A stretch of 64,000 nucleotides of DNA, from contig NZ_CP051500.1 in the NCBI RefSeq assembly GCF_016755635.1, positions 186,001 to 250,000 on the forward strand, read 5' to 3'. Shown here one piece after another: positions 51,456-60,960 of this stretch. Positions within the stretch are counted from its first letter, which is position 1; the number at the start of each line of letters is the position of its first letter. The notes beneath the pieces were generated by a model that worked only from the letters and a program-made list of their open reading frames with translations, made no database searches and was not told the origin of the DNA. The stretch comes from Helicobacter pylori. GTDB taxonomy: Bacteria; Campylobacterota; Campylobacteria; Campylobacterales; Helicobacteraceae. A program made the translations under genes and the position numbers.

Positions 51456-52805
51456 TTATTCCTCGTAATATTCGCATTTATAGAGATTCAAATTCTGGGC
51501 ATGATTAGCACTAGATTTGTCTAAATTAAACAGGTTTTTAATCGCGCCCACAAGCACATCGGATTCTTCTTTTTGAGCGTTCTTTTTTAAGGCGATGGTA
51601 GGGTGGTGCAAAAAGGTATTGAAAGCGTTGTGCAAGATCTTTTCAATGTTGCTTTCGTATTCTTTAGGCACATAGCGTTTTTTAAGCGCTTTTTGCAATT
51701 CCTTTTGGGCTGAAATCCTAGCCAATTCCCTTAAATCCTTAATCAAAGGCTCTACTTCTAAACTTTGGATCCATTGGTAAAACTCCATTGTGGCAAGCCC
51801 TACAATCTCATAAGCTTTCGTCCTACTCTCTTGCCTGTTTCCCACATTTTCCCTCACCATAGGCTCTAAATCATCCACGCTGTATAAGAAAATATTATTG
51901 AATATCGGCTTTTCAATATTCCGTGGCACGGCCAAATCAAACCAAAAACGCCTGAAAATCGTTTCTTTTAACATGCCATTTTGCACGATAAAATGCGGCG
52001 AAGAAGTGGCGCAAAAAAGCAGTTGGTATTCATTGATATAAGCGTTTAAATTTTCTATATTTTGAAAGCTCACTTTTTTAGGCTCTTCTAATTCTTTGAT
52101 GAAATCTTCAAATTTAGCCTCATTACGCCCTAAGATAAGCGCTTCAAATTGCTTGTTTAAAAGGTGCTTGATGACTAATTGAGCCATCTCGCCAAGCCCT
52201 ATCACAAGGGCTTTTTTATCCTTAATCCTTTCTTTTTCAAAAATATTAAGCGCTTCTTTGACCGCCACTGAAGAAATGGAGACCCCTTGCTTGGAAATGC
52301 CGGTTAAATTGCGCACTTTAGCGGCGCATTTGAAAGCAAAATGGAGCAATCGGGTTAAATCTTTGGAGCAAAATTTCTCTTCAAAAGCGAATTTATAGGC
52401 GTTTTTCATCTGCCCTGTGATTTGAGTTTCCCCCACTACTAGGCTATCCAAACTGCTGCACACGCTAAAGACATGATGGACTGCGCTTTCATCAACGCTC
52501 ATTAAAACGCATTTTTCTAAATCAGACACGCTCATTTTTTTATTTTGAGCCAAGATTTTTAATAACGCGCTTTTTTGTTCATTAGTATTAGCGCCGTGCT
52601 TTAGGCTCGCATAGATTTCAAAGCGATTGCATGTGGATAGCACCATGCACTCTTTGATATTAGGGCAATGGTTTTTAATGGTTTGTAAAAATTCTTTAAG
52701 CGTTGCGTTCGAATTAATAGCGAGTTTTTCGCGCATTTCTAAGCTCATGCTTCTATGCGTGAAGGCTAGGGTGAAATATTTTGACAAATGAGTTTCTAAC
52801 TCCAT
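51456..52805 (-). CDS. hemA: Glutamyl-tRNA reductase
   Basis: HemA makes glutamate-1-semialdehyde, the start of heme synthesis. The 449-residue protein has LSTCNRFEIYA with the catalytic cysteine, VVGETQITGQMKNAY and the NADPH-binding GLGEMAQLVIKHL. Start ATG overlaps the stop of the polyprenyl synthase by one base. The cluster thus joins isoprenoid and heme synthesis, both needed for respiration. Confidence 0.97.
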   Translation of the reverse strand: MELETHLSKYFTLAFTHRSMSLEMREKLAINSNATLKEFLQTIKNHCPNIKECMVLSTCNRFEIYASLKHGANTNEQKSALLKILAQNKKMSVSDLEKCVLMSVDESAVHHVFSVCSSLDSLVVGETQITGQMKNAYKFAFEEKFCSKDLTRLLHFAFKCAAKVRNLTGISKQGVSISSVAVKEALNIFEKERIKDKKALVIGLGEMAQLVIKHLLNKQFEALILGRNEAKFEDFIKELEEPKKVSFQNIENLNAYINEYQLLFCATSSPHFIVQNGMLKETIFRRFWFDLAVPRNIEKPIFNNIFLYSVDDLEPMVRENVGNRQESRTKAYEIVGLATMEFYQWIQSLEVEPLIKDLRELARISAQKELQKALKKRYVPKEYESNIEKILHNAFNTFLHHPTIALKKNAQKEESDVLVGAIKNLFNLDKSSANHAQNLNLYKCEYYEE

Positions 52806-53728
52806 TAAAAAGTCCTATAAATGACATCTTGCGCTAGTTTTTCTAAAATCAAATTGTTTTCCCCTTTAATGGTTTCAAGGGCCTTTTTAGAATAAACTTG
52901 AGCGATTTTAAGGGTTTCTTCTATGATACCATATTGCTTGAATTTTTCCTTAGTCCATTCTATGATTTCATGACTATCTTGTTTAAAATAAGAAATTAAA
53001 AGCCCTTGTTCATGCTGATTCAATTTTTCATATAAAAGCAAGTAGGGTAAAGTGGTTTTGCCTTCTTTAAAATCGCTAAAATTGGGCTTGCCTAGAGTTT
53101 TGGCGTCTTGAGTGATGTCTAACAAATCATCAATGATTTGAAACGCCATGCCAAAATGTAATCCAAAATCCGCATACATTTTGGCGTCTTTATTTAAAAG
53201 AATCGCCATGCTTTTTAAGCTCGCTTCTATGAAATGAGCGGTCTTGTCTTCTAAAATACGCCAGTATTTTTGTTTGTCGCTATTAAAACATTCCCCCACA
53301 AACATGTCTTCAATCTCGCCCCTAGAGAGCCTTAAAACCGCATTAGAGAGGATTTGAGCGATTGCTTCGCCCATTTTAGACAATTCAAAAAAGGCTTTAG
53401 AATAAAACACATCCCCAAGCATCACGGCGTTAAAATTACCAAAAAGAGCGTTAATGCTAGGGAGCTTTCGGCGCATGGTCGCCTTGTCAATCACATCATC
53501 ATGCAATAAAGAAGCGGTCTGTATCATTTCTACAATCGCGCACAAATTGAAAGCTTTATCTAATAAAATAGCGTCTGTTTTTTCGTCTAACAAAGCGAGC
53601 ATGAGTTTGGAGCGCAGCATTTTTGAAGGGCCAATCTTAGAAAACAATTCATCTATAAAGCCGCTTTCTATTTCTTTGATCCAAGAAGCGATTTTATTTT
53701 GAATGGCTTGAAGTTGTTTTTCTTGCAT
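52805..53728 (-). CDS. Trans-polyprenyl diphosphate synthase (octaprenyl type)
   Basis: The 307-residue protein adds isoprene units to make the quinone side chain. Both aspartate-rich motifs are present: DDVIDKATMRR (residues near 77) and IDDLLDITQD (near 197). Helicobacter menaquinone has a polyprenyl tail, and a homologous enzyme has been described as an octaprenyl synthase; chain length cannot be read from this sequence. It leads into hemA with a one-base overlap. Confidence 0.88.
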   Translation of the reverse strand: MQEKQLQAIQNKIASWIKEIESGFIDELFSKIGPSKMLRSKLMLALLDEKTDAILLDKAFNLCAIVEMIQTASLLHDDVIDKATMRRKLPSINALFGNFNAVMLGDVFYSKAFFELSKMGEAIAQILSNAVLRLSRGEIEDMFVGECFNSDKQKYWRILEDKTAHFIEASLKSMAILLNKDAKMYADFGLHFGMAFQIIDDLLDITQDAKTLGKPNFSDFKEGKTTLPYLLLYEKLNQHEQGLLISYFKQDSHEIIEWTKEKFKQYGIIEETLKIAQVYSKKALETIKGENNLILEKLAQDVIYRTF

Positions 53729-53737
53729 GCAAATTCC

Positions 53738-54133
53738 TTAAGGCTCTTTAGGAGAAAAAACAAGGGGCATAAGGGCTAAAAGCCTTAAAGCGGCTTTATC
53801 TTCTTTAAAATCTTTAAACACAAGCGACAGAGTGCTGTTAGAAGAAAATTTTTCTTCAAAAACTTTGAGGTTATAGGTGTTTCTCGCATGATCGGTGTAT
53901 AAAATAAACTGGTAAGGGAAATGGTTAAAACGCATGTTGATGACTAAACCTTTATTTGCATATAGAGTCCAATAGAGCGTGATCTCTTTGGTTTGTTCAT
54001 TTGAAGTGTCTTTGATGATCGCTTTAAAGACTTCATCTTTTTTTAATTTTAGCGTTCTATCTATCCCATAATCAAGCCCAAACGCCTTTAAAAAAAAGAG
54101 AAATATCAAGCCATAGCGGATAAGCTCATTCAT
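53738..54133 (-). CDS. Hypothetical exported protein
   Basis: 131 residues starting at ATG 54133, which overlaps the stop of the previous gene by 8 nt. The N terminus (LIRYGLIFLFFLKAFG) is a signal or anchor helix. The rest is mixed alpha and beta, with no family recognised. Placed between the small HP0242-like protein and the polyprenyl synthase. Unknown function. Confidence 0.7.
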   Translation of the reverse strand: MNELIRYGLIFLFFLKAFGLDYGIDRTLKLKKDEVFKAIIKDTSNEQTKEITLYWTLYANKGLVINMRFNHFPYQFILYTDHARNTYNLKVFEEKFSSNSTLSLVFKDFKEDKAALRLLALMPLVFSPKEP

Positions 54134-54410
54134 TCCCACTAAGAATATTCGCCATGGATTGGATCACAATGTCTGTTTTCCTGCTCTCTATTTTTTGTTG
54201 CAACTCTTCATCCATTCTTAAAGCTTTAGCGAAAGATTCAAACTTTTCTTCTAAGTCTTCTTTTTCTATAAAAGTTTCTAAGAGAGCCAGAAGCTCTAAA
54301 AGCCTTTCTAGCTCTTTTTTAGAAAGCTTTTTACTCGCATGAAAAATGATGTCATTCCACTTGTCTAAGGGGTTTCCCTCAAAAATTTCAAGCTCGCTGT
54401 AATCTCTCAT
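54126..54410 (-). CDS. Small helical protein (HP0242-like)
   Basis: 94 residues, almost entirely helical and rich in Lys, Glu and Leu (KKELERLLELLALLETFIEKEDLEEKF). It matches the known H. pylori protein of this position, famous for a knotted homodimer structure. No enzymatic motif. The start at ATG 54410 follows AGAAG; longer in-frame starts overlap napA less sensibly. Function unknown. Confidence 0.8.
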   Translation of the reverse strand: MRDYSELEIFEGNPLDKWNDIIFHASKKLSKKELERLLELLALLETFIEKEDLEEKFESFAKALRMDEELQQKIESRKTDIVIQSMANILSGNE

Positions 54411-54430
54411 GCTAGCTTCTTTTTGATAGC

Positions 54431-54865
54431 TTAAGCCAAATGGGCTTCTAGCATCCAAATGGATTTTTGCAACTTGGCCAATTGATCGTCCGCATAAGTT
54501 ACGGTGACTTTATCGCCTTCTTTTTCAGCGGTGTTAGAAAGCTCTTTAAATTCTTTTTCTAGGTGTTTGTAATCGCCTAGAATTTCTTTAAAGATGTCTT
54601 TAGAGTGGAAGCTTGTTTTAGTTTCTTCTTTAACACGAGTGAGTTTGAGCGCTTCGGATAAAGTGACTAAGGGGTGGTGTCCTAATTGAGCGATCCTTTC
54701 AGCGAGATCATCAAACATGTCCGCAAACTCTTCATAAATTTCTTCAGTGGCTTTATGCACATTGAAAAAATCAGTGCCTTTCACATTCCAATGGAAGTTA
54801 TGCACTTTCATAAATAACACGATCGCATCCGCTTGCAAATGTTTTAAAATTTCAAATGTTTTCAT
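54431..54865 (-). CDS. napA: Neutrophil-activating protein, Dps-type ferritin
   Basis: NapA is a 12-subunit Dps-family protein that stores iron and protects DNA; it also activates human neutrophils. The 144-residue protein shows the Dps ferroxidase pattern: [16 protein letters not shown] (metal histidines) and [18 protein letters not shown] (acidic residues). Start ATG 54865 is 8 nt behind AAGGAC. A TAGGAT-like -10 box at 54925-54930 is weak; AT-rich sequence upstream may bind Fur, which I cannot show. Confidence 0.97.
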   Translation of the reverse strand: MKTFEILKHLQADAIVLFMKVHNFHWNVKGTDFFNVHKATEEIYEEFADMFDDLAERIAQLGHHPLVTLSEALKLTRVKEETKTSFHSKDIFKEILGDYKHLEKEFKELSNTAEKEGDKVTVTYADDQLAKLQKSIWMLEAHLA

Positions 54866-55071
54866 CAAAAGTCCTTTTTTTAAAATTGTTTTAGGCTTTT
54901 ACTCTCATAAAAACCTTGATCGCTATCCTACACCAAAAGAGTTAATGAAAAATTGTTTTTGATCTTATTTTTGTCAAATATTGATAAACCATATTCAATT
55001 TAATATTATTTAATCTTTTTAAAATTTTGTTTTATAGTAAAACTCATTTTTAAGGGGGATAGTTATCCAAA
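54866..55071. other. Intergenic region upstream of napA
   Basis: This 206-nt gap holds the napA leader, AT-rich sequence and, near its right end (55043-55070), a partial copy of the CTCATTTTTAAGGGGG element. Confidence 0.55.
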
Positions 55072-56217
55072 TTAAGAAGCGTTAAGAATCTTAATTTCAA
55101 AGGTTTTTTCTTGATTTTCTAATAGCGCAATGCTCCCTTCATGGGCTTTAACCACTTGTAAAGACAGGGCTAACCCTAAGCCGTTACCCTTTAATTTGGT
55201 GGTTTCAAAAGGCTCAAATAAAGCGCTTTTGTTTTCCACTTCCTTGCCATTATCAATAATGGTGAAGACGATAAATTCATTTTGAATGAACGCTTCAATT
55301 TTGACTTGACCCTGTTCGCTCTCTTCTAAGGCTTCAATCGCATCAATAGCGTTATACAAGAAATTTTGCAACACAATCCCCATTAAATCAAAGTCAAAAA
55401 ACCCTTCTTCGTCGCTAAAATTAAAAAGAAAATCAATGTCTTTAGAGTAAGTGTAGCAATTTAGGGCTTCTTTGAGATCGCTCTCTAGCGTTTTCAAACT
55501 TTGCTTGGTGCGGTTGGCTTGAATGCCTTTAGAAAAAAGCAAGGTGGCTTTAATGATCCTTTCTACGCGCCATAAAGCTTTTTGCAATTCCACAACAATG
55601 GGCTTAGTCTTTTCGTTCGCATGCTTTAATAACACCGAAGCTAAAAGAGAGATAGAGCCTACAGGGTTTCTGATCTCATGGGCTAAATGCGCTGAGATTT
55701 TCCCCATAGAAGCGAGCCGCTCTTGGCGTTTTTGAGCGCTAATATCGGTTGCGGTGATGATTTGCTTGCCTTGAATGCTGTTTTGTTGGACTAAATAGCT
55801 TTTATTTTCATGTTCAATTTCAGTGTTAAAATTTTCTAATTTAGCCTTATTGAACACCTCATGGCTTTGATTGGCTAAAGAATTTTTATAAAAAAAGCTC
55901 CCGTTTTCATTCATCACCCAAATCGCTTGCGGTAAAATCTCTATGACCCATTCATAAAGAGCTTTATAATCCTTAAACTCCTTTTCCACCTTGTAGCTTT
56001 GTAAAATGAATTGGTTTAAAAGCCCTAGCAATTCTTGCATGTCTTTTTTGTTGGAAAAATTCTCTAATAAATCTTCGCTCTCTTTGGGTTTAAAATTTTC
56101 TAATGAAATCACATTGTTTTCGTTTTCCAACAACCCCTTGAAAGAAGAAGCCTTATCAGAGCGTTTCAGATGGGAGCTTTTTAAATAAGGGCGTTTTAAG
56201 CGCTTGGATTTTTTCAT
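55072..56217 (-). CDS. flgS: Sensor histidine kinase FlgS
   Basis: FlgS is the cytoplasmic histidine kinase that activates the sigma-54 flagellar regulator FlgR. The 381-residue protein has no membrane helices, a PAS-like middle, the H-box [18 protein letters not shown], and the ATPase boxes [13 protein letters not shown] (N box) and [17 protein letters not shown]. It overlaps the rod-binding gene by 4 nt, forming an operon with flgI. Position and content fit the known H. pylori gene. Confidence 0.93.
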   Translation of the reverse strand: MKKSKRLKRPYLKSSHLKRSDKASSFKGLLENENNVISLENFKPKESEDLLENFSNKKDMQELLGLLNQFILQSYKVEKEFKDYKALYEWVIEILPQAIWVMNENGSFFYKNSLANQSHEVFNKAKLENFNTEIEHENKSYLVQQNSIQGKQIITATDISAQKRQERLASMGKISAHLAHEIRNPVGSISLLASVLLKHANEKTKPIVVELQKALWRVERIIKATLLFSKGIQANRTKQSLKTLESDLKEALNCYTYSKDIDFLFNFSDEEGFFDFDLMGIVLQNFLYNAIDAIEALEESEQGQVKIEAFIQNEFIVFTIIDNGKEVENKSALFEPFETTKLKGNGLGLALSLQVVKAHEGSIALLENQEKTFEIKILNAS

Positions 56218-56531
56218 GGTTTTTGTTTTTCTTGCTCTTTTAAGAAATTAAACAGCATTTCGCTATAGCCAAAATTCCCGCTCAATTCTTTAGAGAGGGT
56301 GTCCTTATACATGGACGCATAAATCTCATCACCTGGGGCTTTAGGATACAAGGGGTTATCCATTTTCATAGCAGTATCTAGCATGAATTTTAAAAGCAAC
56401 GCTTCAAAAGAATCGGTTTGCTCTTTGAGGAGCTTGTCGTTTTTATTTTGAGCCAGCGCTTTTAATTTCTCTTCACTCGCTAATTTAGAAACGTTGTATT
56501 GCTCTAACATGGCTTTATTGTTGTTTATCAT
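56214..56531 (-). CDS. FlgJ-like rod-binding protein (no muramidase domain)
   Basis: 105 residues that resemble the N-terminal rod-capping half of Flg[21 protein letters not shown] and [14 protein letters not shown]. The C-terminal peptidoglycan hydrolase domain of FlgJ is missing, as in other Epsilonproteobacteria. It overlaps flgI and flgS by 4 nt each, so the three are translated together. Role in flagellar rod assembly is inferred. Confidence 0.82.
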   Translation of the reverse strand: MINNNKAMLEQYNVSKLASEEKLKALAQNKNDKLLKEQTDSFEALLLKFMLDTAMKMDNPLYPKAPGDEIYASMYKDTLSKELSGNFGYSEMLFNFLKEQEKQKP

Positions 56532-57556
56532 AGTATCTCCATTTCAGCGCTAATCGCGCCGCTTTTTTTTAGGGCTTGCAGGATTGAAACCATCCCCTTA
56601 GCGCTCACGCCAATTTTTTGTAAGGCTTTTACCACCCCGGCAATGGTGATGTTTTTCCCGTTAGAGCTCAGCGTGTTATGAGCGGTGTCTAAAGACATGT
56701 TATTGTCTAAATCCTGCGTGTTTTTAGAATCACTTAAAGGCTCTTTAGTGATTTTAAGCGTGATGTCTTGGCTTGTAACCACTATAGGATGCACTATTAT
56801 ATCCACTCCTGAAACGATCGTGCCTGATTTTTCATCTACAATGATCTTATTTTTCGCGCTGTAATTAATAGGGATTTCTTGCACTAAGGCTAAAAACTCC
56901 ACCATAGAAAGACGCTCTGGGCGAGTGATTTGAATGGTTTTTGGATCTAGTGCTATGGCTACTTTATTGCCAAATACTTTATTTAGGGTGTTTTGCACTT
57001 GGATAGCGTTTTTAAAATTGGGGTTTTTCAGGCTTAAAGTCATGGCGTTTTTGTGGAACAAATCATACGAAACTTCCCTTTCAATAGTCGCTCCGTTGAT
57101 GATATTGGCTGAGAGCAAGTTATTAGAATTGCCCGAAACGATAGCCCCTTGAGCGAGGGCGTAAATATTCCCATCTACCGCATTTAAAGGAGTCATCACC
57201 AAAGTCCCTCCTTGAATGGATTTCGCATCGCCAATAGAAGAAATGTGAATATCAATTTTATCGCCCTGTCTTGCAAAGGGGGGCAAGGAGGCTGTAATCA
57301 TCACGGCAGCGACATTTTTAGATTTAATATCATCTGCAGAGATCTTAACATTCACGCTCTCTAGCATGTTAGAAATGGATTGCATGGTGAATTTTGAGCC
57401 GGATTTATCCCCTGTGCCATTTAAGCCAATCACAAGCCCATAGCCAATCAGCTGGTTATCCCTTACGCCCACCACGCTCGCTATATCGCCTATTTTTTCG
57501 GCCAAAAGCTTGTGAAAGGCTAATACAAAAATAAGCCACAAAAACACCCGTTTCAA
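56528..57556 (-). CDS. flgI: Flagellar P-ring protein
   Basis: FlgI builds the P ring in the periplasm. The 342-residue protein has a signal peptide ([17 protein letters not shown]) and the family pattern [27 protein letters not shown] and [12 protein letters not shown]. The start is TTG 57556 behind AAAGGG. A TAAAAT -10 box at 57589-57594 on the minus strand is likely. Confidence 0.95.
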   Translation of the reverse strand: MKRVFLWLIFVLAFHKLLAEKIGDIASVVGVRDNQLIGYGLVIGLNGTGDKSGSKFTMQSISNMLESVNVKISADDIKSKNVAAVMITASLPPFARQGDKIDIHISSIGDAKSIQGGTLVMTPLNAVDGNIYALAQGAIVSGNSNNLLSANIINGATIEREVSYDLFHKNAMTLSLKNPNFKNAIQVQNTLNKVFGNKVAIALDPKTIQITRPERLSMVEFLALVQEIPINYSAKNKIIVDEKSGTIVSGVDIIVHPIVVTSQDITLKITKEPLSDSKNTQDLDNNMSLDTAHNTLSSNGKNITIAGVVKALQKIGVSAKGMVSILQALKKSGAISAEMEIL

Positions 57557-57644
57557 TCAAACCCTTTCTTTATTCCTTAATTCTAATTATTTTAGCATAA
57601 GCCTTTTATAAAAACTTTAAACTTAATTGAGCGCATTTTTATGC

Positions 57645-57650
57645 TATACT
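57645..57650 (+). promoter_or_regulatory. Extended -10 promoter of rhpA
   Basis: TGCTATACT lies about 95 nt before the rhpA ATG, leaving a long leader where regulation of a helicase mRNA could act. Confidence 0.55.
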
Positions 57651-57744
57651 CAAAAATCTTATAAACTTTAAATCAAAGATTTTAATTTTAGCCTTTTATT
57701 AACTTTTTATAAAGTTTCAAATTAAATTGAGGTATGAATCTCCC

Positions 57745-59223
57745 ATGGAATTGAATCAACCACCACTCCCTACAGAAATTGATGATGACGCTTATCATAA
57801 GCCGAGTTTTAATGATTTGGGCTTAAAAGAATCGGTTTTAAAATCCGTTTATGAAGCCGGCTTCACTTCCCCAAGCTCCATTCAAGAAAAGGCCATTCCA
57901 GCTGTTTTACAAGGCCGAGATGTCATCGCGCAAGCCCAAACAGGCACAGGAAAAACCGCCGCTTTCGCTCTGCCCATTATCAACAACCTTAAAAACAACC
58001 ACACCATAGAGGCCTTAGTGATCACGCCCACTAGAGAATTAGCCATGCAAATTAGCGATGAGATTTTTAAATTGGGCAAACACACCAGGACTAAAACCGT
58101 GTGCGTGTATGGAGGCCAGAGCGTTAAAAAACAATGCGAATTCATTAAGAAAAACCCCCAAGTGATGATCGCTACACCAGGAAGACTGCTCGATCACTTA
58201 AAAAACGAACGCATCCATAAATTTGTGCCTAAAGTGGTCGTTTTAGATGAAAGCGATGAAATGCTGGATATGGGGTTTTTAGACGATATTGAAGAGATTT
58301 TTGACTACCTCCCTAGCGAAGCACAGATTTTGCTTTTTTCAGCCACGATGCCAGAGCCGATTAAAAGACTAGCGGATAGGATTTTAGAAAACCCTATTAA
58401 AATCCATATCGCTCCTTCTAATATCACTAACACTGACATCACCCAACGCTTTTATGTGATCAATGAGCATGAGAGGGCCGAAGCGATCATGCGCCTTTTA
58501 GACACTCAAGCGCCCAAAAAGAGCATCGTTTTCACGCGCACCAAAAAAGAGGCCGATGAATTGCACCAATTCCTTGCTTCTAAAAATTACAAAAGCACCG
58601 CCTTGCATGGGGATATGGATCAAAGGGATCGGCGCGCTTCTATCATGGCGTTTAAAAAAAATGACGCTGATGTGTTGGTGGCTACAGATGTGGCGAGCCG
58701 TGGGTTAGATATTAGCGGTGTAAGCCATGTGTTCAATTACCACTTGCCCCTAAATACCGAGAGCTATATCCATCGCATCGGGAGAACCGGGCGAGCGGGC
58801 AAAAAAGGCATGGCGATCACTTTAGTAACCCCCTTAGAATACAAAGAGCTTTTACGCATGCAAAAAGAAATTGATTCAGAGATTGAACTTTTTGAAATCC
58901 CCACCATTAACGAAAATCAGATCATCAAAACCTTACATGACGCTAAAGTGTCTGAAGGGATCATCAGCCTTTATGAACAGCTTACCGAAATTTTTGAGCC
59001 GTCTCAATTGGTTTTAAAACTTTTGAGTTTGCAGTTTGAAACCAGTAAAATTGGCTTGAACCAACAAGAAATTGATGCGATTCAAAACCCTAAAGAAAAA
59101 ACGCCAAAACCCTCTAACAAAAAAACGCACCCGCATGAGCGAGCACGTTCTTTCAAAAAGGGCCATTACAGAGAAAAAGGCTCTAAAACGAACCACCATT
59201 CTAAAAAACCCAAACGCCGTTAA
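57745..59223 (+). CDS. rhpA: DEAD-box RNA helicase RhpA
   Basis: The only DEAD-box helicase I see here; in H. pylori RhpA works with RNase J in mRNA decay. The 492-residue protein has Q motif (FTSPSSIQEKAIPAVLQG), Walker A AQTGTGKT, PTRELAMQ, motif II as DESD rather than DEAD, SAT, and motifs V and VI (ATDVASRGLDI, HRIGRTGRAGKKG). The C-terminal tail is basic and rich in Lys and His, fit for RNA binding. The start ATG 57745 is 13 nt after GAGG, an unusual spacing; TTG 57727 is the alternative. Confidence 0.93.
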   Translation: MELNQPPLPTEIDDDAYHKPSFNDLGLKESVLKSVYEAGFTSPSSIQEKAIPAVLQGRDVIAQAQTGTGKTAAFALPIINNLKNNHTIEALVITPTRELAMQISDEIFKLGKHTRTKTVCVYGGQSVKKQCEFIKKNPQVMIATPGRLLDHLKNERIHKFVPKVVVLDESDEMLDMGFLDDIEEIFDYLPSEAQILLFSATMPEPIKRLADRILENPIKIHIAPSNITNTDITQRFYVINEHERAEAIMRLLDTQAPKKSIVFTRTKKEADELHQFLASKNYKSTALHGDMDQRDRRASIMAFKKNDADVLVATDVASRGLDISGVSHVFNYHLPLNTESYIHRIGRTGRAGKKGMAITLVTPLEYKELLRMQKEIDSEIELFEIPTINENQIIKTLHDAKVSEGIISLYEQLTEIFEPSQLVLKLLSLQFETSKIGLNQQEIDAIQNPKEKTPKPSNKKTHPHERARSFKKGHYREKGSKTNHHSKKPKRR

Positions 59224-59243
59224 AATATTTAAAAAGGAAATTC

Positions 59244-60332
59244 ATGCCCATTGATTTGAACGAACATTTAAAAAAGAAAAATCCTCAAAGAGAAACCCCC
59301 ATGCCTAATACGCCTAATAATGGGGGGCGTTTCATCCCGCCGTCTAACTCTTTTAATTCTAAAAAACTATCGGTTTTAATCGTCATTGTCCTTTTAGGCG
59401 TTATCGCTTTTTTGGCTAAGCCTTTTGAAGTGATTAGCTCAGGAGAAATTGGCATTAAGATCACCGCCGGGAAATACGAACCCACCCCCTTACAGCCAGG
59501 AATCCACTTTTTTGTGCCTATCATTCAAGACATTCTCATTGTGGATACAAGGATCAGGAATATCAATTTTTCACGCACCGAAGACATGGGCGTGGCGGGT
59601 AAAAACCAAGGGATTTTTAGAAACGACGCTATTAATGTGATGGATAGCAGGGGTTTGACCGTTTCTATTGAGCTCACCGTGCAATACCGCCTAAACCCCC
59701 AAACCACCCCCCAAACGATCGCTACTTATGGCTTATCTTGGGAGCAAAAAATCATCAACCCTGTGGTGCGCGATGTGGTGCGCTCTGTGGTGGGGCGCTA
59801 TCCGGCTGAAGATTTACCCATTAAGCGCAATGAAATCGCTGCTCTTATCAATAGCGGTATCAATAAAGAAGTTTCTAAGCTCCCTAACACCCCTGTGGAA
59901 TTAAGCTCTATCCAATTGAGAGAAATCGTCTTGCCCGCTAAGATCAAAGAGCAAATTGAAAAAGTCCAAATCGCGCGCCAAGAATCAGAAAGGGTGAAAT
60001 ACGAGGTGGAGCGCTCCAAGCAAGAAGCTCAAAAACAAGCCGCTTTGGCTAAAGGGGAAGCGGACGCTAACAGGATTAAGGCTCAGGGCGTGGCTGATGC
60101 GATCGTGATTGAGGCTAAGGCAAAATCTCAAGCTAATTTAAGCATTTCGCAAAGCTTGAGCGACAAACTTTTAAGACTGCGCCAAATTGAAGTTCAAGGC
60201 CAGTTTAATGAAGCGTTAAAAACGAACAATAACGCTCAAATCATGCTCACTCCAGGCGGGGCTGTGCCTAATATTTGGATTGACACTAAAAGCAAGGTTA
60301 AATCTAGTATCGCTGAGACCAAAGAGCCTTAA
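59244..60332 (+). CDS. SPFH/prohibitin (flotillin-like) membrane protein
   Basis: 362 residues: a proline-rich N-terminal tail, one membrane helix (LSVLIVIVLLGVIAFLA), an SPFH domain (GEIGIKITAGKYEPTPLQPGIHFFVP through the RSVVGRYPAEDLP region) and a coiled coil (VKYEVERSKQEAQKQAALAKGEA). Such proteins form rings that shape membrane domains or guard FtsH; a H. pylori homolog has been linked to cholesterol uptake, as I recall it. 21 nt after rhpA. Confidence 0.88.
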   Translation: MPIDLNEHLKKKNPQRETPMPNTPNNGGRFIPPSNSFNSKKLSVLIVIVLLGVIAFLAKPFEVISSGEIGIKITAGKYEPTPLQPGIHFFVPIIQDILIVDTRIRNINFSRTEDMGVAGKNQGIFRNDAINVMDSRGLTVSIELTVQYRLNPQTTPQTIATYGLSWEQKIINPVVRDVVRSVVGRYPAEDLPIKRNEIAALINSGINKEVSKLPNTPVELSSIQLREIVLPAKIKEQIEKVQIARQESERVKYEVERSKQEAQKQAALAKGEADANRIKAQGVADAIVIEAKAKSQANLSISQSLSDKLLRLRQIEVQGQFNEALKTNNNAQIMLTPGGAVPNIWIDTKSKVKSSIAETKEP

Positions 60333-60338
60333 AAACGC

Positions 60339-60878
60339 ATGGCATCTCTTGCCTTTATCCAAGCTTTTTTGGAGTCTTTTAAGGGATTTTTAAGCCAAGC
60401 GACTTTAATTAGCGTTTTGATAGCGAGCGTTTTAATCCTTTTTTGCGCAGTTTTGCTCCTTTTGGCTTTGCTTTTAAGAAACCGCATAGCTAGCTATATG
60501 GCAACAGCAGCTTTTTTGGGCGCGTTTTTAAGCATGCCTTTTGTTTTGAATATTTTACTCACTCAAGCGATTTACCCCATAGAAACACGCATTTTACACG
60601 CTAACCCTTTAAGTTATAGCAACGCCTTTTCTTTGCAAGTGGGAGTCAAAAACAATTCCAAATTTACTTTAAACAAATGCGTTTTACGCCTAGAAGTGCT
60701 TAAAAACCCTCACAATTTTGTAGAAGAACATGCGTTTAAATGGTTTGTCAAAAAAAGCTATGAAAAAACCTTTAAAGAAAAGATTTTGCCTGAAGAATCC
60801 AAGGTCTTTTCATTCTTTATTGACAACTACCCTCATTCAAAAACAGCCCCCTATCAAGTTTCTTTGTTTTGTTTATAA
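60339..60878 (+). CDS. DUF2393-like membrane protein
   Basis: 179 residues with two hydrophobic helices in the first 90 (LISVLIASVLILFCAVLLLL, and a second near LSMPFVLNILL), then a beta-rich domain of about 85 residues. The pattern is DUF2393, found in Epsilonproteobacteria and of unknown role. It starts 6 nt after the SPFH gene, so it is likely a partner in that operon. Confidence 0.7.
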   Translation: MASLAFIQAFLESFKGFLSQATLISVLIASVLILFCAVLLLLALLLRNRIASYMATAAFLGAFLSMPFVLNILLTQAIYPIETRILHANPLSYSNAFSLQVGVKNNSKFTLNKCVLRLEVLKNPHNFVEEHAFKWFVKKSYEKTFKEKILPEESKVFSFFIDNYPHSKTAPYQVSLFCL

Positions 60879-60882
60879 AAAA

Positions 60883-60942
60883 CTAAAAGATAACGCCCAA
60901 GATAACATTCATTAAAAAAGCGATTAAAAACGCTAAAGGCAT
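60883..60942 (-). CDS. Possible 19-residue hydrophobic peptide
   Basis: A short frame right after the oppD stop, in the same frame, encodes MPLAFLIAFLMNVILGVIF. No ribosome binding site. It may be chance; included because the hydrophobic character is striking. Confidence 0.2.
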   Translation of the reverse strand: MPLAFLIAFLMNVILGVIF

Positions 60943-60960
60943 GAATTTTAGAATAAAGCT